A DNA stretch of 64,000 nucleotides from Erinaceus europaeus (lineage: Eukaryota; Chordata; Mammalia; Eulipotyphla; Erinaceidae): NCBI RefSeq assembly GCF_950295315.1, contig NC_080185.1:42346887-42410886 (forward strand), written 5' to 3'. Position 1 is the first letter of the stretch, and every line of letters begins with the position of its first letter. Under the pieces are notes generated by a model. It had not been told where the DNA came from. It saw only the letters and a list, made by a program, of their open reading frames with translations, and made no database searches. The position numbers and the translations under genes are program-made. Positions 63,979 through 64,000 of this stretch are shown here, piece after piece.

Positions 63979-64000
63979 GTCCCAGTGTGTAATATTTTTA

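Noticed and set aside
1..64000. tRNA genes suggested by A and B boxes
   Set aside because: All box-bearing units found belong to SINE families with bodies and tails; no cloverleaf with acceptor pairing was seen.

Overview
This is vertebrate nuclear DNA, almost certainly from an insectivore mammal and most likely a hedgehog (Erinaceus). The evidence is the extreme density of tRNA-related SINEs that match, from memory, the Eri-type SINEs of hedgehog, together with mammalian L1 elements and three exons of the mammalian carrier gene SLC25A43. There are no operons and no bacterial features. In human the gene is X-linked, so this is probably X chromosome sequence (inference).

The only host protein gene I can support is SLC25A43, a mitochondrial carrier (SLC25) family member, on the minus strand. 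Exon 1 (37378-37640) lies in a CpG island that serves as promoter. Exon 2 is 20943-21184 and exon 3 is 13911-14083. All three join in frame through canonical splice sites and encode 226 residues: carrier repeats one and two and the start of repeat three. The remaining 3' exons were not found and should lie beyond position 1. Positions 1-13910 are therefore intron 3, 14084-20942 intron 2, 21185-37377 intron 1, and 37814-64000 upstream intergenic DNA with no gene seen. One non-coding RNA pseudogene is present, a 3'-truncated 7SK copy at 12458-12697.

Most of the rest is mobile DNA. Family letters below are my own working names. SINE-A: head with A box like TAGCGCAGCGGGTTAAG and B box GGTTCGAGCC, body CCCACCTGCAGGGGAGTCGC, a pyrimidine-rich stretch, then a CAACAA/AATAAATA tail; a long form adds an extra 3' module (ATGGCCTCCAGGAGCAGTGG ... 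ATAACCCTGGAGGC) before poly(A). SINE-B: head GGTGGCGCACCTGGTTGAGC with the same body as A, tail CCAATAAATAAATAAAG, also with short and long forms. SINE-C: head GGAGGTGGCGCAGTGGATAA, B box GAGTTCAATCC. SINE-D: head GGGGAGATAGCATAATGGTT, 3' part GCCAGAGCTGAGCAGTGCTC. SINE-E: head GGCCAGCAAGATAGCTCACC, 3' part GAAGCTTTGGTGCTGTGG. F: one tRNA-Ala/ID-like copy. U: an unclassified retroposon of about 1 kb with an A-rich 3' end. A strand of '-' means that the element reads head to tail on the minus strand.

The largest structure is 41576-52160: a U element split by a near full-length L1 (41914-51379, perfect 18-bp target duplication) that carries a solo LTR in ORF1, a SINE-A in ORF2, an inverted U copy and three successive L1 3' ends. 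A second solo LTR (15788-16516) splits a SINE-B in intron 2. Many SINEs and L1 fragments sit inside one another with readable target-site duplications (TSDs), so insertion order can be read directly. Boundaries of old repeats are approximate to about 10 bases unless a TSD is given.
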